Origin: Flavobacteriales bacterium
GTDB lineage: Bacteria > Bacteroidota > Bacteroidia > Flavobacteriales > Flavobacteriaceae
Direction of reading: 5' to 3'
Length of the DNA stretch: 61,420 nt
Assembly: GCA_027039975.1 (NCBI GenBank)
Contig: JALWFE010000004.1
Coordinates: 1-61,420 of the forward strand
Below the pieces are notes generated by a model that was not told where the DNA came from, searched no databases, and was given only the letters and a program-made list of their open reading frames with translations. A program made the translations under genes and the position numbers. Position 1 is the first letter of the stretch; every line of letters starts with the position of its first letter. This document shows, one piece after another, positions 26,531-35,112 of the stretch.

Positions 26531-28654
26531 TTAGTCTTCTTCTTCTTTATTTTGTTTGATTAATTCTTCCTGTATGTTTTGAGGCACTAATTCATAACCG
26601 TAAAATTCTGATGTAAACGTACCGCGTCCTTGGGTCAATGACCGTAAGGTCGTAGAATAACGGTACATTTCGGCTAACGGTACGCGTGCTTTTATTTGTT
26701 GGTATTTTCCGGCTGTTTCCATACCCATAATAATAGCACGTCTGCTTTGTAAGTCGGTCATCACGCCTCCCATCATCTCTTCGGGCATTTTGACGGTTAC
26801 TTCATGAATAGGCTCCAACAATTTGGGATTGGCATCTAAAAAGGCTTGCTTAAAAGCATTGGCTCCGGCAATTTTAAAAGAAATATCGTTGGAATCGACC
26901 GGGTGCATTTTACCGTCATAAACAATCACGCGTACATCACGCACAGGTGATTTGGTCAAAGGTCCGGCTTCCATTACTTCCAAAATACCTTTTTTGATAG
27001 ACGGTAAATAACGGGCATCAATCACACCGCCTACAATGGAGTTGATAAATACCAATTTACCGCCCCAAGGCAAATCGTCTTCTTCTTTACCGCGGATAGG
27101 GAAGCCTTCGGGGTCAGGCATACCTTCGTAATAGGGCTCTATTTTTAAATGCACTTCTCCAAACTGTCCTGCACCACCCGATTGTTTTTTATGGCGGTAA
27201 CTGGCCGTAGCAGGACGTTGAATGGTTTCACGGTATGAAATACGCGGTTTATCAAATTCGGCTTTTATTCCGTATTCTTTTTGCAAAACCCAATCGACAA
27301 TAGCCAAATGTAATTCTCCTTGACAAGACAAAATTTGTTGTTTCATCTCTTTATCATAAGTAACAACAACTGTCGGGTCTTGACTGTGAATTTTTTTAAG
27401 AGCTTCTTGCAGTTTTTCTTCTTCGTTTTTATTGTTTGCTCTCACGGCTTTACGGATACGTGGCGGCGGAAACTGAATCGGTTTGAAAGTAATTTTGTGT
27501 TCAGGATGATGTAAAGTATCACTTGTTTCCGTTGTTTTGAGTTTGATAACGGCACCGATATCCCCGGCTACCAATTTTTCAACCGGCTCGCGTTGTTTAC
27601 CGTTGATAATGTACAATTGACCTAAATTTTCTATTTCACCCGTACGACTGTTCATCATTTTGTCTCCGGTTTTCACTTCACCGGATTTGACTTTAAAATA
27701 AGTAATCTTACCAACATTGGTTTCATACTTGGTTTTGAATACAAACAATGACGGATCTGCATCTACTTTGGGTGCAATGATTTCACCTTCCAAACTTTGT
27801 TCGGCAGGCATATCCAAAGCCGACGGCGTTACATTGTCTATAAAACCCATCAAACGGCCACTACCCATATCATTTAATGCCGAAACAACAAAAACAGGGA
27901 ATAATTCGAGATTGAGCATTCCTTTTTTGATACCTTTTTTCATTTCATCTTCATTGAGTGTACCTTTGTCAAAATACAATTCCATCAATTCTTCATCATT
28001 TTCGGCGGCTTTTTCCACCAATTCATTGTGAAGGTTTTCGGCAAGTTCTTTGTGTTCTTCGGGTATCTCGTGTTTTTCGGGTTTACCGCCTTCCGGTCCG
28101 AATACATACATTTTCATTTTCAAAACATCGATAATAGCTTGACGACCGTCAGGCATTGTGTGAGGAAATTGGATTTTAACAACATTCTTTCCAGCCAGTT
28201 CGACGATACTTTTAAAAGCTTCGTCAAATTTAGCCCCCGGATGATCTATCTGGTTGATGACAAAAACCGTCGGTCGGTGAAAACGACTGATGTAATTCCA
28301 AATAATTTCCGTCCCGACTTCCGCACCGTGTTGTGCATTGATAACCATCAATGCCGTTTCGGATACCCGCATGGCAGAAATAATTTCTCCGATAAAATCG
28401 TCTAATCCCGGCGTGTCGATAATATTTATTTTGTAATTACGCCATTCGGTATGCAAAGGTGTGGCAAAAATGGAAGTTTGGCGTTCTTTTTCTATTTCGG
28501 TAAAGTCTGAAACCGTATTCTTACCTTCGGTAGTTCCACGTCTGTTTATCAATCCGGCTTCAAATAACATGGTTTCGGCAAGCGTGGTCTTGCCGCTACC
28601 GTGGGCACCGACAAATGCCACGTTTTTAATGTGCTTATCGTCATAAATTTTCAT
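26531..28654 (-). CDS. EF-G paralogue (EF-G2 type) lacking the catalytic histidine
   Basis: A 707-residue translation factor-like GTPase with all five EF-G domains. The P-loop is GAHGSGKT (16-23). Switch I reads FTEIEKERQTSIF in place of the usual ERGITI. G3 is DTPGLDDF (80-87), where canonical EF-G has DTPGHVDF, so the GTPase-activating His is Leu84. G4 is NQID rather than NKMD. A second, GTPase-poor EF-G is known in Bacteroides, where it supports translation in starvation; this protein fits that type. The ATG at 28654 puts the P-loop at its normal distance; an in-frame GTG at 28681 is less likely. A TATTTTTA box lies 28 bases upstream. Confidence 0.88.
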   Translation of the reverse strand: MKIYDDKHIKNVAFVGAHGSGKTTLAETMLFEAGLINRRGTTEGKNTVSDFTEIEKERQTSIFATPLHTEWRNYKINIIDTPGLDDFIGEIISAMRVSETALMVINAQHGAEVGTEIIWNYISRFHRPTVFVINQIDHPGAKFDEAFKSIVELAGKNVVKIQFPHTMPDGRQAIIDVLKMKMYVFGPEGGKPEKHEIPEEHKELAENLHNELVEKAAENDEELMELYFDKGTLNEDEMKKGIKKGMLNLELFPVFVVSALNDMGSGRLMGFIDNVTPSALDMPAEQSLEGEIIAPKVDADPSLFVFKTKYETNVGKITYFKVKSGEVKTGDKMMNSRTGEIENLGQLYIINGKQREPVEKLVAGDIGAVIKLKTTETSDTLHHPEHKITFKPIQFPPPRIRKAVRANNKNEEEKLQEALKKIHSQDPTVVVTYDKEMKQQILSCQGELHLAIVDWVLQKEYGIKAEFDKPRISYRETIQRPATASYRHKKQSGGAGQFGEVHLKIEPYYEGMPDPEGFPIRGKEEDDLPWGGKLVFINSIVGGVIDARYLPSIKKGILEVMEAGPLTKSPVRDVRVIVYDGKMHPVDSNDISFKIAGANAFKQAFLDANPKLLEPIHEVTVKMPEEMMGGVMTDLQSRRAIIMGMETAGKYQQIKARVPLAEMYRYSTTLRSLTQGRGTFTSEFYGYELVPQNIQEELIKQNKEEED

Positions 28655-28817
28655 AGTTGTAGTATTTTTTGATTTTGACACTAAAAATAATCAAAATTCT
28701 CAAATAATTACTTGATATTTACAAAAAAACGGGGATTTTTTTCCGGCAGTGTATTTTTTACCAAAAAAATATCTTAATAGAATAGGCTTTATGTATAAAC
28801 AAATTTGAAATAAAAAA

Positions 28818-29663
28818 CTAATCCGCAAACCTTTTCAGTTCCGTTCTTTTAAATGTATATTCCGGCGTGACCAATACATCACCTGTTTCATTGACGGCAT
28901 ACCACGGGCTGATATCCGGATTGTTAGGATTGATTAAAATTTGTATTTCCTGTGCAGGCATATAACTTTGGGCTAACAGAAATACTTTATTGTGATGTTT
29001 ATCTTCCGCTACATCCACCACGATTGCGGCATGACCCGGGCTGCCGCCCCGAATAAACACATCTCCCGGTTTTATGTCTTCCAAGGGCACAGTGACCAAT
29101 TCTTTGGATAACGATAAAGTTCCGGCATACGCAAATACCAAATCCATATATTTTCTAAAAGCAGTATAAGAACCGGAAGGTGCCGCCGACTTAATCCAAC
29201 GCACTTTATTGCCGTTTACCGCCACTCTGTAACCTTGCCGCCATTTCCGGTAATCAACCCTGAACCCGTTGGTAAAATCAAAGTGTATCTTGTCATATTG
29301 TCCTGTTTTATAGAGGTATTCACCCCGTAGTCGCATCACGGCATCGGCACATTGTTGCAAGTTGCGGCGACCGATATCCATATCGACAACGGCTATATAA
29401 ACACCGTCAGCAGGTTTCTCGTCACCGTTATAATATTTTACTTTTGAACCGTGAGGTTTGAGTTTTAAGTGCGAAAGATAATATGCAAACGAATTGGAAG
29501 CATACGTTTGTCTTTTATAACCTGCGGGCGGTATTATTCTCGTGGTGATATCAGTGCCTTGCGGATTGATAAGATTTCCGGTCCGCTCCGTGTTTTTGGG
29601 CGATGACTGTGCACAAAAATTCAAAGTCAATGCAAACCATAAAATACCAAATATGTTTTTCAT
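28818..29663 (-). CDS. DUF4846 lipoprotein- or Sec-exported protein
   Basis: A 281-residue exported protein (signal MKNIFGILWFALTLNFCAQS; FCAQ may be a lipobox). The body has the DUF4846 marks: VVDMDIGRRNLQQCADAVMRLRGEYL, GDVFIRGGSPGHAAIVVDVA and LAQSYMPAQEIQ. The GHA segment and the preceding GD turn recall NlpC/P60 or papain-like folds, but no Cys nucleophile is evident. Function is unknown. It is a single gene upstream of a long repeat-rich interval. Confidence 0.8.
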   Translation of the reverse strand: MKNIFGILWFALTLNFCAQSSPKNTERTGNLINPQGTDITTRIIPPAGYKRQTYASNSFAYYLSHLKLKPHGSKVKYYNGDEKPADGVYIAVVDMDIGRRNLQQCADAVMRLRGEYLYKTGQYDKIHFDFTNGFRVDYRKWRQGYRVAVNGNKVRWIKSAAPSGSYTAFRKYMDLVFAYAGTLSLSKELVTVPLEDIKPGDVFIRGGSPGHAAIVVDVAEDKHHNKVFLLAQSYMPAQEIQILINPNNPDISPWYAVNETGDVLVTPEYTFKRTELKRFAD

Positions 29664-29783
29664 ATGATTAAAAAATTCATGTTCGTTTCATTTGTTTATT
29701 TTTTTGATGTCAGTTCCGGGATGTCGCTACTGTGTCGCTAAAAATTACATACGGTTCTTATGTTTCTACAATACATATATATA

Positions 29784-29803
29784 AGACGTTGCGTGCAACG
29801 TCT
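29784..29803. repeat. AGACGTTGC palindrome
   Basis: AGACGTTGCGTGCAACGTCT is an almost perfect palindrome followed by CTAC. A related palindrome, GAGACGTTTTG..CAAAACGTCT, lies at about 61146-61167. Confidence 0.7.
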
Positions 29804-30018
29804 CTACTTGATATTTAAAATTAACATTACGAACATTATAAACTTTATGAACATTTAACTTTCAACTTTCAACTACTAACAGGTCGCCCCTACGGGGCTT
29901 TTATGGTATTTTTATTGTTATCATCTACTAACAGGTCGCCCCTATGGGGCTCAATGATATTTTTTTATTGTTATCGTCTATCAAGGTGTCGCCCCTACGG
30001 GGCTCAATGATATTTCCT

Positions 30019-30049
30019 GACCTAGTAGGTTCCTAAAACCTGCTAGGTC
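30019..30049. repeat. GACCT..AGGTC palindrome
   Basis: GACCTAGTAGGT at 30019-30030 pairs with ACCTGCTAGGTC at 30038-30049. It resembles the partial motif at 53321-53337. Confidence 0.6.
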
Positions 30050-30197
30050 TTTTAAATATTTATTACTTGTTATTAGACATTGCAGTGCAACTTCTCTACT
30101 AACATTATGAACATTATGAACATTATAAACTTTAAACTATAGTATTGCCGCCCCTACGGGGCTCAATGGATTTCTTTATCGTTTATATCCTGAAAAT

Positions 30198-30230
30198 GCG
30201 CCGTCGAGGTCGGAAGACCCGCGACGGAGC
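30198..30230. repeat. CCGTCG..CGACGG palindrome, copy 1
   Basis: GC-rich imperfect palindrome with central GGTCGGAAGACC; a second copy is at 34859-34889. Confidence 0.6.
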
Positions 30231-30396
30231 AATTAAAATCAAAAAACATTCGTGAATTCGTGGCGATAAAAAATCAATTTCATTTATGCTGCAATCATTT
30301 CACCCCTACGGGGCTCAATGGTTGTTTTTTCATTATAACATATCTACTAACAGGACGCCCCTACGGGGTTCAATGGTTTTTATTTATTGTTTTATC

Positions 30397-30444
30397 AGAC
30401 GCACGGGTCGTGCGTTTAATATAAGACGCACAGGTTGTGCGTCT
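30397..30444. repeat. Two AGACGCAC palindromes in tandem
   Basis: AGACGCACGGGTCGTGCGT (30397-30415) and AGACGCACAGGTTGTGCGTC (30424-30443) each form an eight-base stem; the second is followed by TCTAC as at 29784. Confidence 0.65.
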
Positions 30445-30805
30445 CTACAACGTTATGAACTTTATAAACATTTAACATTATGAACTTTTATGTCCTTTTA
30501 TGTCTTTTATGGTTTTAAGATAAAATAAGATGTCGCCTTTACGGGGCTCAATCAAATCTAAAATCAGAAATCTAAAATCTAAAATCTAAAATCTAAAATC
30601 TTATATGTTCTTATGTGCCTTATGTGGTTTAAAAAAATAATTTGAAATATTATGTACCTTAAAAATCACCGGATATTGTATAAACGTTCATATCTTGCTT
30701 TTATTTTAAAAAAATATGTAGGAATTGTTAATAACTTTTTTATGTAAAATGTTGTGTTAGCCTTATCATTTAGTAATTTTATATTCCGTTTTTGAATTTT
30801 GTAAT

Positions 30806-33800
30806 ATGAGACAAAAAATCAAAGATTTTATTTATTACAATGCTTCCGACGAGATAATCAAAAGAGGCAAAAAGCTGTATAAAGAAGGTGCGGTTACTTA
30901 CATCAGTTACGATGCTGACAAAAAAATCCATTATTTCAAGGTTATGGGAAGTCAACCTTATACGGTCAAAATCAGAATTTCTCCAAAAGGAGACATTGCA
31001 ACGTCTTGTAATTGTCCTTTTGTTTGGGGGGAAATTTGTAAACACACCGTAGCGGCTTTGATGTATGTATCTGATTATTTTGATTTTAAAAATTATAAAG
31101 CCTTTCTCCAAAAAAAACTTGAAAAAACAAACGATGAACCGGTTATAATAGAAAATTTTGAAAAATTTGAGGAAGCCGAGCTTTTGAAATTTGATATCAA
31201 TCCCAAAAGTAAATTCGGATATCCCAACCAATATATCGTCAAAGATTTTAAATTGGAAGAAAACAAGTTGGTTTTCAATATTGAGTACAAGTTTTTTTAC
31301 AGTAGTGAACATCTGCAAGTTTTTTGCCGTTATGAGTCTGGAAATTTGTTTATTTGGTCTACTCAAAATGTCAGAAGAGGAAAGGGTATCAAACCTGTGG
31401 ATTTTTTTGTCTTGAAATTTTTGACCCATCACAAAAAACAATTTTTAGAATTTCTCGACCCCGCCAAACGTCAAGATATACAAGAACGGATTACGGCAAA
31501 TTACGGTTTAAAACCGGAAGATTTTGATAAATATTTTGAATTAATATTAGATAATGACGAGGGAATTGTTATTGTCAAAAAACAACAAGAAGCCGGTTTG
31601 ATAAGCATTGTTGAACAACAAAATGAATTAGATGGTTTTATCAAAGAATTGGAAGAATTATCCAAAACGGTTCCTTCGATTGCTGATTATCGCAACAAAA
31701 TAGACAGGATTTTAGGATTTAGTATCGATAAAAACGATGAATATAATTATCTTGTTTACACGCCAATTGCGGCCAAACCTAACAAAGCACAGACCAAATT
31801 GATATCACGGTTTTCAACTTATATCAATTACGAAATGGAAGGTGAAGTAAAAATTTTTCCCGGCCAGAAAGAACTTTTGGATAAAATTATGGAATTAGGG
31901 ATGTCTTATTTGCAAACTCCTGTTGAAAAAAACCGTATTTTCAGTTTGTCAAAAAGTATTTTTAAAGATTTAACCCGTGAAAAATTTGTTTTTTTCAGAA
32001 AAACCGTCAATGATTATATCGTTCGTAAAAAAGACTTTCATCCGGCAACATTATCTCCGGATTTTATTCACAGCGTTTTATTGGTCAAAGAAAATGCCGG
32101 CTTTGTAACAGCACAAGCTTTTTTAAAAATTGACGGGAAATTAGTCGATATTTCAAAAATAGATTCGAAATTATCCGATGACAAAATTATCCGTTACAAC
32201 GATGTATTTTATCATCTCAACAGTGTAAAAGATGCCTATTTGATTCAAAATTTCTCAACTCCTGTTAAGGTCGTCAAATCACACAAAGATATTTTATACC
32301 GGAAAGTCATCGAACCGTTGGCCAAAAATTATGAAGTGCAATTTGCAGACGACAGTTTCAAACACGAATCCATTGCTTTGGATTACAAGAAAAAACAGAT
32401 TTTTTTGAGTGAAGACGGCGATTTTATCATTATCAAATTGCAAGTGGTCTATGACAACAATATGGAAGTTTTGTTGACCACCGAAGGTGATTATGTCCAC
32501 AGGGAACCGGAAACCGGAAAAATCATAAAATATGTCCGTAATAAAGAATTGGAGGAAGATTTTATCAACGAAATCAGTGAGTTACATCCCGGTTTTGAAG
32601 AACAAAAATATCAAAAATTCTTTTACATACACTTTGAAGATTTTGTCAAAGATATGTGGTTTTACGGTTTTTTTGACTATTTGCACAAACATCAGATAGA
32701 AGTTTACGGTGTCAAACAGCTCAAAAATTTCAAATACTCACCGCATAAAGCCAAAATTCATACTTCGGTAGCTTCTGGACAAGACTGGTTTGACGTCAAT
32801 GTAGAGGTTAGATTCGGTGAACATACCGTCAATCTCAAAGACATAAAAAGAGCTATTGTCAACAAGCAAAAATATATCCGGCTCGGTGATGGTTCGGTCG
32901 GTATTTTGCCCGATGAATGGTTACATAAACTGGAAAGATATTTTCGTAATGCTTCCAAAATCGAAAAAGACCGTTTACAAATATCCAAATTGCGGTTTTC
33001 CATTATCGACGAATTGTTTGAACAACAAGAGCAATTGGATGTTTTGGAAGAAATAGCGGCGAAAAAGCAACGTTTAAAGGCGTTTAAAGAGATTAAAAAC
33101 GTCAAGGTACCGCGAAGTATCAAAGCCCGGTTGCGTCCGTATCAAAAAGAAGGTTTTAATTGGCTTAATTTTCTCGATGAAATGGGCTGGGGCGGTATTT
33201 TGGCCGACGATATGGGACTGGGAAAAACTTTACAAGTTTTGACATTTTTACAACACATCGTTGCCAAAGACAAAACACCGAATCTCATTGTTGTGCCTAC
33301 GACTTTGTTGTTTAACTGGCAAAAAGAAATAGAAAAATTCGCTCCGAAACTCAAAGTATATTACCACTACGGTCCCAACCGCCGCCAAGATACCGGAGAG
33401 TTTAAAAAATATCATCTGATTATCACCACTTACGGCACGCTTTTGCGCGATATAGAATGGCTGCACGAATATCAATTTAACTATGCCGTTTTGGACGAAT
33501 CGCAAGCCATTAAAAATCCGTCTTCGCGACGCTTTAAAGCCGCAAGTTTGCTCAAAACCAAAAACCGCTTGGCATTAACCGGTACACCAATCGAAAACAG
33601 TACCTTTGATTTGTATGCACAGATGAGTTTTGTCAATCCGGGCTTTTTTATCAACCTGAAATCATTCAAAGAAAATTACTCCGACCCTATCGACAAAGAA
33701 GGTGACGAATTAGTTGCGGCGGAATTACAAAAACTCATCAATCCCTTTGTTTTGCGACGTACCAAGGAACAAGTCGCTACGGAGTTGCCGCCAAAAGTCG

Positions 33801-34516
33801 AAGATGTCATTTATTGTGAAATGCCGCCGGCACAACGCAAGGTTTATGAAGCATACAGGAACAAATACCGCGACAAGTTACTTTCCAAAATTGAAAAAGA
33901 AGGTATTGCCAAATCAAAATTTATGGTTTTGGAAGCATTGACACGCTTGCGGCAAATTTGCGATTCACCTTTACTGCTCAACGATGACGGTATCAATGTC
34001 AAAGATTCGGTTAAAATACAAGAAATTATTACCCATATAACCGACAAAACGGCACAGCACAAACTTTTGATTTTTTCGCAATTTACTTCTATGTTGGCAT
34101 TGCTCAAAGAAGAATTGGATTTGCTTGGTATCCCTTACGAATATTTAGACGGTAAAAGCAATACCAAACAGCGGGAAGCTTCCGTGCAACGTTTCCAATC
34201 GGATGACGATTTACGCGTATTTTTGATCAGTTTGAAAGCCGGTGGCACGGGTCTCAATCTCACTGCCGCCGATTACGTTTACATTTTGGATCCGTGGTGG
34301 AATCCGGCTGTCGAAAATCAGGCCATAGACAGAATTTACCGGATAGGACAAGACAAAAAAGTCTTTGCATACCGGATGATTTGTAAAGATACGGTCGAAG
34401 AAAAAATCCTTGATTTACAAGCCAAAAAGAAAAAAATAGCTACGGATATTATCCAAACGGATGAAAAGATAATGAAGTCTCTGGATATCAATGATATTAA
34501 AAATCTTTTGGGATGA
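30806..34516 (+). CDS. SWIM zinc-finger SNF2-family DEAD/DEAH helicase
   Basis: A 1236-residue protein. A SWIM zinc finger lies near residues 67-85 (CNCPFVWGEICKH). A long central region (90-750) has no named domain that I can assign. The Snf2 ATPase core is at about 770-1236: Walker A LADDMGLGKTLQ (about 800), box II DESQAIKN in place of DEAH, LTGTPIENS, then the helicase C lobe ending ILDPWWNPAVENQAIDRIYRIGQ. Such proteins remodel protein-DNA or nucleic acid complexes. It is a single gene between two repeat-rich intervals. Confidence 0.9.
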   Translation: MRQKIKDFIYYNASDEIIKRGKKLYKEGAVTYISYDADKKIHYFKVMGSQPYTVKIRISPKGDIATSCNCPFVWGEICKHTVAALMYVSDYFDFKNYKAFLQKKLEKTNDEPVIIENFEKFEEAELLKFDINPKSKFGYPNQYIVKDFKLEENKLVFNIEYKFFYSSEHLQVFCRYESGNLFIWSTQNVRRGKGIKPVDFFVLKFLTHHKKQFLEFLDPAKRQDIQERITANYGLKPEDFDKYFELILDNDEGIVIVKKQQEAGLISIVEQQNELDGFIKELEELSKTVPSIADYRNKIDRILGFSIDKNDEYNYLVYTPIAAKPNKAQTKLISRFSTYINYEMEGEVKIFPGQKELLDKIMELGMSYLQTPVEKNRIFSLSKSIFKDLTREKFVFFRKTVNDYIVRKKDFHPATLSPDFIHSVLLVKENAGFVTAQAFLKIDGKLVDISKIDSKLSDDKIIRYNDVFYHLNSVKDAYLIQNFSTPVKVVKSHKDILYRKVIEPLAKNYEVQFADDSFKHESIALDYKKKQIFLSEDGDFIIIKLQVVYDNNMEVLLTTEGDYVHREPETGKIIKYVRNKELEEDFINEISELHPGFEEQKYQKFFYIHFEDFVKDMWFYGFFDYLHKHQIEVYGVKQLKNFKYSPHKAKIHTSVASGQDWFDVNVEVRFGEHTVNLKDIKRAIVNKQKYIRLGDGSVGILPDEWLHKLERYFRNASKIEKDRLQISKLRFSIIDELFEQQEQLDVLEEIAAKKQRLKAFKEIKNVKVPRSIKARLRPYQKEGFNWLNFLDEMGWGGILADDMGLGKTLQVLTFLQHIVAKDKTPNLIVVPTTLLFNWQKEIEKFAPKLKVYYHYGPNRRQDTGEFKKYHLIITTYGTLLRDIEWLHEYQFNYAVLDESQAIKNPSSRRFKAASLLKTKNRLALTGTPIENSTFDLYAQMSFVNPGFFINLKSFKENYSDPIDKEGDELVAAELQKLINPFVLRRTKEQVATELPPKVEDVIYCEMPPAQRKVYEAYRNKYRDKLLSKIEKEGIAKSKFMVLEALTRLRQICDSPLLLNDDGINVKDSVKIQEIITHITDKTAQHKLLIFSQFTSMLALLKEELDLLGIPYEYLDGKSNTKQREASVQRFQSDDDLRVFLISLKAGGTGLNLTAADYVYILDPWWNPAVENQAIDRIYRIGQDKKVFAYRMICKDTVEEKILDLQAKKKKIATDIIQTDEKIMKSLDINDIKNLLG

Positions 34517-34772
34517 TTGATGAATTGATGATATGATGAGTTGATGAATTGATGAATTGAGGAATTGAGGATTTATTGTAGGTCATTGCATATTTCGATG
34601 TTTGATGAATGTTTTGTAATTCAAACTGATTTTTTGGCTTTAAAATTGAGGAATTGAGGATTTATTGTGCTTCATTGAATATGACGTTGTTTGATGTTTG
34701 TTTTCTATTTCATACCTTATTTTCGTCTTTGAATTTGAGGAATTGAGGATTTTTATTGATTTCAGAAACGGT

Positions 34773-34791
34773 CACTGAGCCTGTCGAAGTG
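34773..34791. repeat. CACTGAG..TCGAAGTG palindromic repeat, copy 2
   Basis: CACTGAGCCTGTCGAAGTG, matching 23349-23368 at all but two positions. Confidence 0.7.
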
Positions 34792-34858
34792 CAGATTTTC
34801 GATTTAAAAGGTCACTGAGTGATTCTGTGGCGTAGGAACAAAATTGCATTGAAGCGCC

Positions 34859-34889
34859 GCTCCGTCGGGGGTCTCCCGACCCCGACGGA
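34859..34889. repeat. CCGTCG..CGACGG palindrome, copy 2
   Basis: TCCGTCGGGGGTC and GACCCCGACGGA form an 11-12 base-pair stem; related to 30198-30230. Confidence 0.65.
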
Positions 34890-34937
34890 ATATTTACGTT
34901 TGCTTTGATGCTTCATCTTGTTTTTGACTTTGTTTCC

Positions 34938-35102
34938 GGGTCGCCCCTACGGGGCTTGTGTTTTTATCATAAATTTCGTTTGCTACTAATGGGTCGCTCC
35001 TACGGAGCTGATATTGAAACAATAAAAAAATTGATACCCGTTAGATGCGACATCTTGGTAGATAAAAATAGCAGAAAAAACCATTAAGCTCCCTAGGAGC
35101 GA
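34938..35102. repeat. Three REP-like units, the third inverted
   Basis: Unit 1 (34938) has GCCCC-TAC-GGGGC. Unit 2 (34991), 53 bases on, has GCTCC-TAC-GGAGC, a compensated pair change. Unit 3 (about 35080-35102, minus strand) reads GTCGCTCC-TAG-GGAGC then TTAATGG. Confidence 0.75.
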
Positions 35103-35112
35103 CACTTTTGTA

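Larger units (their letters stand above)
29882..30551 (+). repeat. Seven REP-like GTCGCCCC-TAC-GGGGC units, about 53-nt spacing
   Basis: Units begin near 29882, 29934, 29987, 30147, 30299, 30353 and 30531. Each has a stem of GCCCC/GGGGC over TAC (TAT in unit 2), usually followed by TCAATG and an AT-rich tail ending in CTACTAAC. Neighbouring units 1-2, 2-3 and 5-6 are 52-54 bases apart. The inter-unit DNA is itself conserved, so this is not a CRISPR array. Confidence 0.8.
29664..30805. other. Gene-free interval made of dispersed small repeats
   Basis: About 1.1 kb without a credible gene. It contains seven GTCGCCCC-TAC-GGGGC units, palindromes of the AGACGTTGC and AGACGCAC type, one CCGTCG..CGACGG palindrome, one GACCT..AGGTC palindrome, and a seven-base tandem repeat (30550-30602). 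Runs of words such as aacattatgaac and tttcaactttcaac also occur. The frame at 30286-30483 crosses several repeats and is not a gene. Confidence 0.75.
34517..35112. other. Gene-free interval with tandem and palindromic repeats
   Basis: About 600 bases with no gene. Immediately after the SNF2 stop comes a degenerate tandem of ttgatgaa/ttgaggaa words (34517-34575), echoed at 34640-34665 and 34735-34750. Then follow the CACTGAGCCTGTCGAAGTG palindrome, a CCGTCG palindrome, and three REP-like units, the last inverted. Confidence 0.75.

Noticed and set aside
30286-30483. Plus-strand frame of 65 codons
   Set aside because: It crosses REP-like units and palindromes; the sequence RTPLRGSMV recurs only because the repeats do.
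29882-30551. Regularly spaced repeats resembling a CRISPR array
   Set aside because: Inter-unit DNA is itself conserved (AT-rich, ending CTACTAAC), spacing is irregular after unit 3, and no cas genes are present.
30778-31441. Long minus-strand frame over the SNF2 start
   Set aside because: Phe/Ile-rich antisense of the SNF2 gene, a usual artefact of AT-rich DNA.
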